Positions 35,289 to 46,141 of a stretch of DNA of 64,000 nucleotides are shown in pieces. Each line of letters starts with the position of its first letter. The stretch's first letter is position 1. The stretch is from Sphingobacterium paucimobilis HER1398 (GTDB lineage: Bacteria; Bacteroidota; Bacteroidia; Sphingobacteriales; Sphingobacteriaceae), in assembly GCF_000416985.1 (NCBI RefSeq), contig NZ_ATDL01000014.1:310001-374000 (forward strand), read 5' to 3'. The translations under genes were made by a program, and so were the position numbers. The notes under the pieces were generated by a model that saw nothing but the letters and a program-made list of their open reading frames with translations, was not told the DNA's origin and did no database searches.

Positions 35289-38200
35289 ATGTATATAATA
35301 TTTGATACGGAAACGACGGGCTTACCGAAGCGTTGGGATGCGCCGATTACAGATACAGATAATTGGCCGCGTTGTGTGCAAATTGCTTGGCAATTGCATG
35401 ATGAATTGGGTAATCTAGTTGAACATCAAGATTATCTTATTAAGCCAGATGGCTTTGACATCCCTTTTGATTCGGAGAAAATTCATGGTATCTCGACGGC
35501 TTTAGCTACGGAGAATGGAGTTCCATTGCAAGACGTACTTGTCAAGTTTAATGAGGCGCTTGCTAAAGCGAAGTTTGTTGTCGGCCAAAATATTGGATTT
35601 GATATCAATATCATGGGCTGTGAGTTCTATCGTTATCAGGTTGAATCACCCATGGCCTCTATGGCTGTACTTGATACGTGTACGGAGGTTACTGCAAATT
35701 TGTTGAAACTTCCTGGAGGTAGAGGGGGAAGATATAAATTGCCGAATCTTACCGAGCTTCACTCTTATCTGTTTGGTGTTCCTTTTGCTGAAGCGCATAA
35801 TGCAACAGCCGATGTGGAGGCGACGACACGCTGTTTCTTTGAATTGGTACGGCAGGATGTTTTTACCGCTGAGGAGCTACAGGTTGATACGGGGTATTTC
35901 ATAGAATTCAAGAAACAGAACCCAGAACCAATAGCCACTGTTGGGCTTCAACATACGAATCTAAAGGCTGCTTCGGATGCTATTCGCCAACGTGATCAAG
36001 GAGATAAAAAGATAGTTGTTGATCAGGAGGCGTTAGAGGCATTGAAGAATGCGCCTTTTGCGCATCTGCATAATCATTCTCAGTTTTCGGTGCTTCAGTC
36101 AACGATCTCTATCGGGGATTTGGTAGCAGCGGCGGCAAAACATAATATGCCTGCGGTAGCAATGACGGATCACGGGAATATGATGGGGGCTTTTCATTTT
36201 GTGAGCAAAGTGCTTGGGCATAATAAAGAAGTCGAAGCAAAGCAGAAGGAGGAGATTGAAGCTGGACAGGAACCGACAGGACAGCTGATTAAACCTATTG
36301 TGGGGTGTGAATTTTTTGTTTGTGAGGACCGCAAGGATAAGTCTAGAAAGGACAATGGCTATCAAATCGTGTTTTTAGCGAAAAATAAAAAAGGATATCA
36401 CAATTTAGCAAAAATGGCTTCGGCAGCCTATACTGAGGGCTTCTATTATGTGCCTCGGATCGATAAGAGCATTGTCGAGAAGTATAAAGACGACTTAATT
36501 GTGCTTTCGGGTAATCTTCAGGGCGAGGTACCCAGTAAAGTATTAAACATTGGTGAAAATCAGGCGGAGGAAGCTTTGGTGTGGTGGAAAGAGCTGTTTG
36601 GAGATGATTTTTACATCGAAGTGATGCGACATGGGCAGGAAGATGAAGATAGGGTGAATGAAACCCTGATCCGACTGGCAAAGAAACATCAGGTAAAATT
36701 AGTCGCAACTAATAATACGTACTACGTAAATAAGGCCGATGCGCATGCCCATGATATCTTGTTGTGCGTAAAAGATGGAGAAAAGCTTTCGACCCCAAAA
36801 GGAAGGGGAAGAGGTTTCCGTTTTGGTATGCCTAATCAGGAGTATTATTTTAAATCTTCTGAAGAAATGAAGAAAGCTTTTGGTAACCTGCCTGAGGCTA
36901 TTTTGACTATTCAGGAGATTTTGGATAAGGTCGAGATCTTTTCGCTTAATAGGGACGTACTCCTTCCTAAGTTTGAGATTCCCGAAGAATTTCAACATGC
37001 TGAAGATGATTTGGATGGTGGGAAGCGGGGGGAAAATGCCTATTTGAGGCATCTTACGTATGTGGGAGCGAGAAAGCGTTATAAGGAGATAGATGATTTG
37101 ATTACGGAACGATTGGATTTCGAACTCGAAACCATTGAGCGTACCGGATATCCTGGGTATTTTTTGATTGTACAAGACTTTATAGCTGCTGCACGTGATA
37201 TGGGGGTCTCTGTTGGGCCTGGACGTGGTTCAGCAGCAGGTTCTGCTGTAGCGTACTGCCTAGGTATTACTAACCTTGATCCGATTCAGTATGACTTGCT
37301 CTTTGAGCGTTTTTTGAATCCGGATCGGGTATCCATGCCAGATATTGATATCGACTTTGATGATGAGGGGCGTGGTCGCGTAATGCAATATGTAATAGAC
37401 AAGTATGGCGCATCTCAGGTAGCACAGATTATTACGTATGGTACTATGGCGGCCAAATCTTCTATAAAGGATACGGCGCGTGTGTTGGATTTGCCTTTGT
37501 CAGACGCGAACGAAATAGCGAAGTTAATCCCGAACTTGAAGCTGAGCAAGATTTTCAATCTGGAAGAAAAAGCGCTCAAGGAGGTGCTTCGCTCAGAAGA
37601 GTTGGATGCAGTGAATCGCTTAAAATCTTTGGCAGATGGGGCTGGGCTTGAGGCCGAGACAATCAAGCAAGCGCGTGTGTTGGAAGGATCTATGCGTAAT
37701 ACAGGAATTCATGCCTGTGGTGTGATTATTACGCCCGATGATATTACGAATTTTGTGCCGGTATCATTGGCAAAGGACTCCGACTTGTATGTTACTCAGT
37801 TTGATAACTCGGTGGTTGAGAGTGCGGGGTTGCTTAAGATGGACTTTTTGGGTCTTAAGACGCTGACTCTTATTAAGGACACGGTTGCAAACGTCAAACT
37901 GAGACACGGTATTGAGTTGGACCCGGATGAGTTTCCTATTGACGATGAGATCACTTACGAACTATTCCAACGCGGAGAGACTATTGGGGTTTTCCAATAT
38001 GAATCTCCTGGAATGCAGAAGTATATGAAAGAACTGAAGCCTACGGTTTTTGCGGATTTGATCGCTATGAACGCATTGTATAGACCGGGGCCGATGGAGT
38101 ATATTCCTTCTTTCATTAAACGAAAGCATGGTATTGAACCTATTGTTTATGATTTGGATGCGTGTGAAGAATATCTGCAAGAGACTTATGGTATTACGGT

Positions 38201-39704
38201 CTATCAGGAACAGGTCATGCTTTTGTCGCAAAAGCTTGCTGGATTCTCTAAAGGTGACGCTGACGTTTTGCGCAAAGCAATGGGTAAGAAGCAGAAGGCT
38301 GTGTTGGATAAAATGAAACCTAAGTTTGTAGAACAGGCTGTAGAGAAAGGTCATAATGCTAAGGTCCTAGAAAAAATATGGACGGACTGGGAAGCTTTTG
38401 CAAGTTATGCTTTCAACAAGTCCCATTCGACCTGTTATGCTTGGGTAGCTTATCAGACCGCTTATCTAAAAGCACATTATCCGGCAGAGTATATGGCTGC
38501 GGTACTGTCGAATAACATGAATGATATTAAGCAGGTCACTTTCTTTATGGAGGAATGTAAGCGAATGGGGCTTGCGGTATTGGGGCCTGATGTGAATGAA
38601 TCTCACTACAAGTTTACGGTGAATGAGCAAGGAGCGATCCGGTTTGGTATTGGTGCGGTGAAGGGAGTTGGTGCAGGAGCGGTAGATACCATTGTGGAGA
38701 CGCGTAGCGAAGGATTGTATAAATCTATATTTGATTTTGCTAAGCGTATTGATTTGCGCTCAGCTAATAAGAAGGCCTTTGAAAGTTTGGTATATGCTGG
38801 TGGTTTTGACAGCTTTACGGATACGCATCGAGCTCAGTATTTTTATAAGGATGGGGATAATACAACTGGGATTGAAAAAGCCATAAAGTTTGCGCAGCGC
38901 TTTAAGGAAAATGAGCACTCGGCTCAGGCTAGTCTTTTTGGTGGTGGAGCAGCAGCTGAATTGCCAGAGCCTGTTTTGGCACCTTGTCCTCCTTGGGGCT
39001 TAATCGAAAAGTTAAAATATGAACGGGATGTTATTGGTATATATTTGACAAGTCACCCGTTAGATAACTATAAGTTTGAGATTAAGCACTTTTGTGCGAA
39101 TACAGTTCGAGATTTGCAGCTGATCAATAAGGTAAAAGCCTCGGAAGTAGAAGAGGAAGTGCTTCTTGAATTTAATCGCATCAAAAATAAAGAAGCTGTT
39201 GTCGGTGGTATTATTGCAAATGCGGCACATCGTGTTTCCAAAAATGGTAAACCTTTTGGTTCGTTTGTAATCGAAGATTATTCGGATTCTTATGAAATTG
39301 CTGTTTTTGGAGAAGATTATGTCAAATTTAAAGGATATCTCCAGGACGGTTATTTTGTACAAATCCGAGGGTTAGTGCAAGAACGTTTTAAGCAGGTCGG
39401 AAACTGGGGCTTTGAAATCAAGAACATACAATTGCTCTCTGATTTAAGAGAAAAGCTGGCTAAGAGCTTTACTATACAGATTGCTTTGCAGCAGTTGAAT
39501 GAAGAGGTGGTGAAGCTGATCAATGAGCTGGTACATGCTTCAGTCGAAGAGGGAGAGGTTGCCAATTGTAGCTTGAAGTTTAAGGTAATGGATGTACAGG
39601 AAAATATTGCTGTAGAGATGCCAGCCAAAACTATAAAGATTAAAGTGACTAACGAATTGATCGATGAGTTGGAGAATAAAGGAATCCGATATCAATTAAA
39701 TTGA
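35289..39704 (+). CDS. dnaE: DNA polymerase III subunit alpha with fused N-terminal proofreading exonuclease
   Basis: The 1471-aa replicative polymerase has an N-terminal DEDDh 3'-5' exonuclease (about 1-200): FDTETTG (5-11), VGQNIGFDIN, and H-x4-D in AHNATADVEA. The PHP domain follows (about 255-560; HLHNHSQFS, MTDHGNM), then the Pol III palm with PDIDIDFDDEGRG, fingers, helix-hairpin-helix and OB fold. In E. coli the exonuclease is the separate epsilon subunit; fusion to DnaE is known in Bacteroidota. Both active sites look intact. It is transcribed alone; trxA follows 90 nt later. Confidence 0.96.
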   Translation: MYIIFDTETTGLPKRWDAPITDTDNWPRCVQIAWQLHDELGNLVEHQDYLIKPDGFDIPFDSEKIHGISTALATENGVPLQDVLVKFNEALAKAKFVVGQNIGFDINIMGCEFYRYQVESPMASMAVLDTCTEVTANLLKLPGGRGGRYKLPNLTELHSYLFGVPFAEAHNATADVEATTRCFFELVRQDVFTAEELQVDTGYFIEFKKQNPEPIATVGLQHTNLKAASDAIRQRDQGDKKIVVDQEALEALKNAPFAHLHNHSQFSVLQSTISIGDLVAAAAKHNMPAVAMTDHGNMMGAFHFVSKVLGHNKEVEAKQKEEIEAGQEPTGQLIKPIVGCEFFVCEDRKDKSRKDNGYQIVFLAKNKKGYHNLAKMASAAYTEGFYYVPRIDKSIVEKYKDDLIVLSGNLQGEVPSKVLNIGENQAEEALVWWKELFGDDFYIEVMRHGQEDEDRVNETLIRLAKKHQVKLVATNNTYYVNKADAHAHDILLCVKDGEKLSTPKGRGRGFRFGMPNQEYYFKSSEEMKKAFGNLPEAILTIQEILDKVEIFSLNRDVLLPKFEIPEEFQHAEDDLDGGKRGENAYLRHLTYVGARKRYKEIDDLITERLDFELETIERTGYPGYFLIVQDFIAAARDMGVSVGPGRGSAAGSAVAYCLGITNLDPIQYDLLFERFLNPDRVSMPDIDIDFDDEGRGRVMQYVIDKYGASQVAQIITYGTMAAKSSIKDTARVLDLPLSDANEIAKLIPNLKLSKIFNLEEKALKEVLRSEELDAVNRLKSLADGAGLEAETIKQARVLEGSMRNTGIHACGVIITPDDITNFVPVSLAKDSDLYVTQFDNSVVESAGLLKMDFLGLKTLTLIKDTVANVKLRHGIELDPDEFPIDDEITYELFQRGETIGVFQYESPGMQKYMKELKPTVFADLIAMNALYRPGPMEYIPSFIKRKHGIEPIVYDLDACEEYLQETYGITVYQEQVMLLSQKLAGFSKGDADVLRKAMGKKQKAVLDKMKPKFVEQAVEKGHNAKVLEKIWTDWEAFASYAFNKSHSTCYAWVAYQTAYLKAHYPAEYMAAVLSNNMNDIKQVTFFMEECKRMGLAVLGPDVNESHYKFTVNEQGAIRFGIGAVKGVGAGAVDTIVETRSEGLYKSIFDFAKRIDLRSANKKAFESLVYAGGFDSFTDTHRAQYFYKDGDNTTGIEKAIKFAQRFKENEHSAQASLFGGGAAAELPEPVLAPCPPWGLIEKLKYERDVIGIYLTSHPLDNYKFEIKHFCANTVRDLQLINKVKASEVEEEVLLEFNRIKNKEAVVGGIIANAAHRVSKNGKPFGSFVIEDYSDSYEIAVFGEDYVKFKGYLQDGYFVQIRGLVQERFKQVGNWGFEIKNIQLLSDLREKLAKSFTIQIALQQLNEEVVKLINELVHASVEEGEVANCSLKFKVMDVQENIAVEMPAKTIKIKVTNELIDELENKGIRYQLN

Positions 39705-39794
39705 TAGGGTATAGATATTTATTACAATACGATTAGACTACAATTGTGGGCAATTGATTATATTTGTGTTAAATTATAAAAAGAGGATATTATT

Positions 39795-40112
39795 ATGGCA
39801 TTAGAAATTACAGATAGCAACTTTGAGGAGCTTGTTTTGAAATCCGATAAACCTGTATTGATCGATTTTTGGGCAGAATGGTGTGGTCCTTGTCGCATGG
39901 TAGGTCCGGTAGTGGATGAGATTGCAAAAGAATATGATGGTAAAGCTGTTGTTGGCAAGGTGAACGTTGATAACAACCCTGAGATATCAGTACGTTTTGG
40001 TATTAGAAATATTCCTGCATTGTTATATTTCAAAAATGGTGAGATCGTTGATAAACAAGTAGGTGCAGTTCCTAAATCGGTATTGACTGAAAAATTGGAA
40101 AAGCAATTGTAA
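39795..40112 (+). CDS. trxA: Thioredoxin
   Basis: The 105-aa disulfide reductase has active site [10 protein letters not shown] (Cys 31 and 34), the cis-proline loop [12 protein letters not shown] and the standard thioredoxin length. It acts in the cytoplasm with thioredoxin reductase. A TATATTTG -7 box lies upstream near 39760 and an AAGAGGA site before the ATG. Confidence 0.96.
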   Translation: MALEITDSNFEELVLKSDKPVLIDFWAEWCGPCRMVGPVVDEIAKEYDGKAVVGKVNVDNNPEISVRFGIRNIPALLYFKNGEIVDKQVGAVPKSVLTEKLEKQL

Positions 40113-40136
40113 AATTTTCTTTTTGGAAACTACATA

Positions 40137-40168
40137 GAAAAGCATTCAGTAATGAATGCTTTTTTTTG
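40137..40168 (+). terminator. Intrinsic terminator after trxA
   Basis: Stem AAAAGCATTCA/TGAATGCTTTT with loop GTAA followed by T8. Confidence 0.85.
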
Positions 40169-40221
40169 TACACTGTTTTTGTTTCTTAACCTATATTAAG
40201 TTCTAGTAAGTCCGTTGCATG

Positions 40222-40229
40222 TATCTTTG
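40222..40229 (+). promoter_or_regulatory. -7 box of the pirin gene
   Basis: TATCTTTG overlaps the upstream in-frame ATG at 40215, ruling that start out; AAAGGAGA (40241-40248) then serves the ATG at 40257. Confidence 0.55.
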
Positions 40230-40256
40230 TTATATAAATTAAAGGAGACTGTAAAG

Positions 40257-41119
40257 ATGAAAACTGTTGAACATATTTTTAATCCCAAACCAGCACATTT
40301 TGTTGGAGATGGATTTAGAGTGCACAATTTTATACCGAGTTACGTGCCGATGACAAGGATGAGTCCTTTTATTATGTTGGATTATAACTCTATATATAAT
40401 TTTCCAGCTAGCGACATTCCGAAGGGGGTGGGTGTACATCCTCACCGTGGGTTTGAGACCGTAACAATTGCCTATAAAGGTAGAGTAGAGCATGGTGACA
40501 GTTCTGGTGGTGGTGGGATTATTGGAGAAGGGGATGTACAATGGATGACTGCAGCATCTGGTGTGTTGCATAAGGAATTTCATGAGACGGAATGGAGTAA
40601 ACAGGGAGGTGATTTTCAGATGGTGCAGTTGTGGGTAAATCTTCCTGCAAGACATAAGATGGATCCGCCTAAATACCAAGCCTTGATACATGGAGATATC
40701 CCTACTTATGCATTAGAAGATAACGAAGGGATTATCGAGGTGATTGCTGGAGAGTATAATGGGATACAGGGAGGAGCTTCGACTTTCACACCATTACATT
40801 TAATGAATGCTAAGTTGAATAAGGGGGCGGTCGCAACATTTGATTTCCCCGCGCATTACAATACAGCCTTATTGGTTATTCAGGGAAATGTTATAGTAAA
40901 CGATACTTTTAAAGCTGGAACAGACAAAATGGTACTATTCTATAACGATGGAGATCAATTTACTGTGGAAGCTGAAGACGATGTGATAGTATTGATTATG
41001 AGTGGAGAGCCGATTAATGAGCCGATTGCGACGTATGGCCCCTTTGTGATGAATACTAAAGAAGAGATACAACAAGCGTTTGAAGACTTTAATACAGGTA
41101 AGTTTGGAGAATTGGTATA

Positions 41120-41120
<1 letters not shown>
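40257..41120 (+). CDS. Pirin family protein
   Basis: The 287-aa bicupin has N-terminal cupin motifs GVGVHPHRGFETVTIAYKGR and HGDSSGGGG, and MTAASGVLHKEFHE, containing the metal-binding His/His/His/Glu set of pirins. Some bacterial pirins are quercetin 2,3-dioxygenases; the role here is not fixed. A longer frame from 40215 is rejected because the -7 box TATCTTTG lies in it, and a good AAAGGAGA site precedes the ATG at 40257. Length is typical. Confidence 0.9.
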
Positions 41121-42805
<1,685 letters not shown>

Positions 42806-42815
42806 TTACACCATG

Positions 42816-43541
42816 TTATTTTATCCCAAATTCCGTTGTGATATTTCGTTTGAACTCTATTACTTCAGGTGCTATTTTAAAGCCCTGTCCTCCGAATGCT
42901 TTATTGTAGGTGTCGATCCGTTCGCCACTTGTGTAACCATTTGTATTGCTAGCGGATCCGTCGTTCGATAAAAAGAGCAGTTCTCCTAGTTTGACGTTTG
43001 CTCTATTGGCCAGTTTGTTTGCCGATTTTAAAGCATCATCGTAGGCGATTAGATCTGCTTCGCGCAATAGGCTGTCTGCCTTGGAATGGTTAAATTGAAT
43101 TTGTGAAATGCTGCTTATTTTTGTTTCTAATAGTTTGGCCGTAAGCTCGCTGAATTTGTTGAGGTCGTGAAGAACGAAGTCGACTGTTTGCTCCGCCTGA
43201 AACCCTACAAACTTATACGTGCTGCCTACATATTGATAATCTTTATTTGCAGAGATGCTGCTTGTTTTAATATCTTCATTTTTCTTTCCGAACTTTTCTA
43301 AAATATGCATGACGGTGTCAACTGTCGCTTGTGTTTCTCGAACAGCTTCCGCCATTTTAGGTTTAGAAAAACTGGCATTGATTGTTAGGGTCACTTGATC
43401 TGGCATGACCCGGATCTTGCCTTCCCCGCCAACACGAATGCGGTTTTTGCTTTCTGAGTTTCCGTTCCCACAAGAAAATAGTGTGGCGGTACTAAGAGCC
43501 AATGCTCCTAAAAATAAGGATGAGGTGAACTTGCTAGTCAT
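42816..43541 (-). CDS. SIMPL domain (DUF541) lipoprotein
   Basis: The 241-aa protein has a lipoprotein signal (lipobox LFSC, Cys about 24) and one SIMPL/DUF541 domain (about 38-240), with VGGEGKIRVMPDQVTLTI and the later KSANKLANRANVKLGELLF typical of the family, including BP26 and E. coli YggE. The biochemical role is unsettled; YggE is linked to oxidative stress. Probably anchored to the outer membrane or periplasmic. It follows the exonuclease/GIY-YIG gene by 47 nt. Confidence 0.88.
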   Translation of the reverse strand: MTSKFTSSLFLGALALSTATLFSCGNGNSESKNRIRVGGEGKIRVMPDQVTLTINASFSKPKMAEAVRETQATVDTVMHILEKFGKKNEDIKTSSISANKDYQYVGSTYKFVGFQAEQTVDFVLHDLNKFSELTAKLLETKISSISQIQFNHSKADSLLREADLIAYDDALKSANKLANRANVKLGELLFLSNDGSASNTNGYTSGERIDTYNKAFGGQGFKIAPEVIEFKRNITTEFGIK

Positions 43542-43588
43542 AAAGTTTTATAATAGGAGATGAAATTACATGTTCTTTTCCATAAGTG

Positions 43589-44956
43589 TTACTTAAAAAA
43601 AACGTCTTTTTTTTGTCTCACCTTACCGGGAAATCTTTCTGCATACTGCAATACCAAAGCATTCATATAGTAGTTACTTATACATTTGTCCTGTTCAGAG
43701 ATCATATCAGCAGGATTGTTTATTTGAGTATCTGCATGAAAGAATCCGAATGCGTGAAGTCGGTCGTCTGAAAAATATATGTATGACTTTTCTTCTAGAT
43801 TTCTTCCTTGGTCAAGAATGATGAAGGAATTTCGATTGTTATTCACATATTCCAACGCTGTATCTACCATCTCGTTATATGCTGTAACTGATAAAAGACT
43901 CGTGTAATCTATGCTGGATTTAAGCTCAGGTCTAATGGTATAGAAGGAGCACAGCTTGTTGTTCAGACCAAAGTCGGTTATCAGTTTTAATAACATATGG
44001 TTTGCTTCGGTGGCTCGTTCAAAATACTGTATTGCTTTGGCTTCCTTATTGAAAGTCGATACTAAAAGCCTTTTATAGCCTTTTTGATCTTCATATTCAA
44101 AGAGACCGTATTTAGGTTCGAATTTTTTCAACGCTTTATTATGTATAGGCCAATGCTCTTTGATCATTTTGCACTCCATTAAAAGTGCCATCAACTCTGT
44201 TCCACTTTCTTCAAAGTCGATGCTGAAGATATCATTGATAAAGGTTTGCCTTTTTTGAGAAGTATTATTGCCGCTAAAATGGCTCAATACTCTCTTTTTT
44301 AGGTTAATTGCTTTTCCTATATAAATTATTTTGTTGCTTTTGTTTCTAAAGAGGTATATTCCAGGTGATTCGGGAAGATTGAGAAAGTCTTCTTGGTTGA
44401 TATGTGTGGGCAATTGTTGCTCTTTTGTTTTCTTCAGTGTGGTCGTAATCACTGCGTCATGGTCATTTTGTAATAACCTTTCAAATAGGATAACGGTCGC
44501 TTCCGCATCTCCCATGGCACGATGGCGTTGGTAAATAGGAATTCCTAGATTTTGACAGAGCTTACCCAGGCTGTAAGAAGCGAGATTTGGAAATATCTTC
44601 CGAGCTAGGCGTACCGTGCAAAGTTTTTGTGATTTCCAATCATAACCTGCTTTTTTAAGTTCTTTGCTGAGAAATGAATAATCAAAATTAACATTGTGGG
44701 CTACAAAAATCCGTTTGTGGAGTAACGCATGTACTTTCTTGGCTATCTGTTTGAACGTTGGTGCATCTTCTACCATTTCATTACTAATCCCGGTTAGGGA
44801 TTGTATGTGAAATGGGATGGGGGTGTCTGGATTGATTAGTGATTGAAATTTATCCACAACGTGTTGTCCATTATGTATAATAATAGCGATTTCTGTCATG
44901 CCATTATCTCCTGCATAAGATCCTGTGGTCTCAATATCCACGATTGCATATTCCAT
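43589..44956 (-). CDS. DEDDh exonuclease fused to GIY-YIG nuclease domain
   Basis: The 455-aa protein has a DnaQ-type 3'-5' exonuclease (about 1-170: VDIETTG, FVAHNVNFDYSFL, HRAMGDAEAT) followed by a GIY-YIG domain (about 197-280: PGIYLFRNKSNKIIYIGKA and NLKKRVLSHF) as in UvrC/Cho, and a C-terminal helical part. Fusions of this kind are annotated as 'exonuclease domain-containing' repair proteins; a nick-and-trim role in excision repair is inferred. TATTTTTG (44961-44968) lies 4 nt before the ATG, predicting a leaderless transcript. Confidence 0.9.
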   Translation of the reverse strand: MEYAIVDIETTGSYAGDNGMTEIAIIIHNGQHVVDKFQSLINPDTPIPFHIQSLTGISNEMVEDAPTFKQIAKKVHALLHKRIFVAHNVNFDYSFLSKELKKAGYDWKSQKLCTVRLARKIFPNLASYSLGKLCQNLGIPIYQRHRAMGDAEATVILFERLLQNDHDAVITTTLKKTKEQQLPTHINQEDFLNLPESPGIYLFRNKSNKIIYIGKAINLKKRVLSHFSGNNTSQKRQTFINDIFSIDFEESGTELMALLMECKMIKEHWPIHNKALKKFEPKYGLFEYEDQKGYKRLLVSTFNKEAKAIQYFERATEANHMLLKLITDFGLNNKLCSFYTIRPELKSSIDYTSLLSVTAYNEMVDTALEYVNNNRNSFIILDQGRNLEEKSYIYFSDDRLHAFGFFHADTQINNPADMISEQDKCISNYYMNALVLQYAERFPGKVRQKKDVFFK

Positions 44957-45017
44957 GTTTCAAAAATACTAATAATGTTAGCTGTTTGTTTAGGTATTAT
45001 TTATTAATTTTAGCGCT

Positions 45018-46094
45018 ATGAAAAGATTTACTACTTTATTGATTGCTATTTGTCTGTCTATTATGGCTGTACAAGCTCAAGGAAAAAAAAGTGTTTTCCA
45101 TACGTTGCCTGTTCATGGCAAATATTTTGATACTCCAGAGCAATTTCATCGTGTAGATACCGCAAGATACCGCAATATGCCAAAGAATGTCAAAAATCTG
45201 TACACGAATAGTGCGGGGATGTTTGTGACTTTTAGATCTAATACTACGGAGCTGTATGCCAAATGGTGTGTTACCGATAGAAAGGTAGGACTTAATCTGA
45301 CTGCTATTGCGAATAAGGGTCTTGATGTATATATTAAAAATGAAAAAGGGAAGTGGCAGTATGGGGGGGCTAAAGGAACCGTTAAAACTTGTGAAGAAAC
45401 ACTTGTCTTGGAAAATCTCGACTCAGAGGAAAAAGAGTTTTTAGTCTATCTGCCTCTATATGATGAGACCAAGTCTTTGGAAATCGGGATACATGAAGGC
45501 GCGAGTTTTCAGCCTTTGGCTAACCCTTTCAAGAAAAATATAGTCATATACGGATCGAGTATTGTGCATGGAGCCTCTGCGAGTAGGCCAGGTATGGCTT
45601 ACCCCGCGATATTGTCGAGACGTACAGGTTTTAATTTTATAAATTTTGGAATTAGTGGTAATGCACGAATGGAGAAAGAAGTGGTACATATGTTAGCGGA
45701 TGCAGACCCGGATATGTTTATTCTCGATTGCGTTCCTAATTCTTCACCTGAACAGGTGACAGATAGGACCTCTTATATCGTTACTTATTTACGGGAAAAG
45801 CATCCTAATACGCCAATTGTTATGATTCCATCTGTTGTAAGAGAGCTCAGTTACTTTAATCAAAGTTGGAAGACAAGAAATCAATTGCAAAATGAGAACT
45901 GGAAAGCAGAGTACAATAAGTTGATCACCAATGGAATTACAGGACTGTATTATTTGGACATTGATAATCTATTGGGTGATGACCATGAAGCGACTACAGA
46001 TGGTACACACCCCAGCGATTTGGGGTTTATGCGTATGGTTGAAGTTATAGAACCATTTGTTCTCGATGTTTTGAAAAAACATGGAATACAATAG
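45018..46094 (+). CDS. Secreted SGNH/GDSL hydrolase with N-terminal beta domain
   Basis: The 358-aa protein has a signal peptide (1-20, ending VQA), an N-terminal beta-sandwich (about 25-170, of the kind found before such esterases) and an SGNH hydrolase domain (about 175-355). The nucleophile Ser is in IYGSSIVHGASAS, the block-II Gly in NFGISGNARM, block-III Asn in VPNSSPEQ, and Asp/His in TDGTHPSDLGF. It likely removes acyl groups from a carbohydrate or other substrate in the periplasm or outside. A weak TAATTTTA box is 5 nt before the ATG. Confidence 0.85.
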   Translation: MKRFTTLLIAICLSIMAVQAQGKKSVFHTLPVHGKYFDTPEQFHRVDTARYRNMPKNVKNLYTNSAGMFVTFRSNTTELYAKWCVTDRKVGLNLTAIANKGLDVYIKNEKGKWQYGGAKGTVKTCEETLVLENLDSEEKEFLVYLPLYDETKSLEIGIHEGASFQPLANPFKKNIVIYGSSIVHGASASRPGMAYPAILSRRTGFNFINFGISGNARMEKEVVHMLADADPDMFILDCVPNSSPEQVTDRTSYIVTYLREKHPNTPIVMIPSVVRELSYFNQSWKTRNQLQNENWKAEYNKLITNGITGLYYLDIDNLLGDDHEATTDGTHPSDLGFMRMVEVIEPFVLDVLKKHGIQ

Positions 46095-46141
46095 ATTACA
46101 AAAAAAGGCTTAACATCTGTTAAGCCTTTTTTGTAATCTAT
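46091..46141. terminator. Bidirectional palindromic terminator
   Basis: A nearly perfect palindrome centred on 46116-46117 with one extra A; core AAGGCTTAACATCTGTTAAG flanked by A and T runs. It lies between the convergent SGNH hydrolase and aminotransferase genes and includes both ends. Confidence 0.88.

Noticed and set aside
40215-40256. Earlier ATG for the pirin gene
   Set aside because: The -7 box TATCTTTG lies inside this stretch, and the later ATG has a clear ribosome site.
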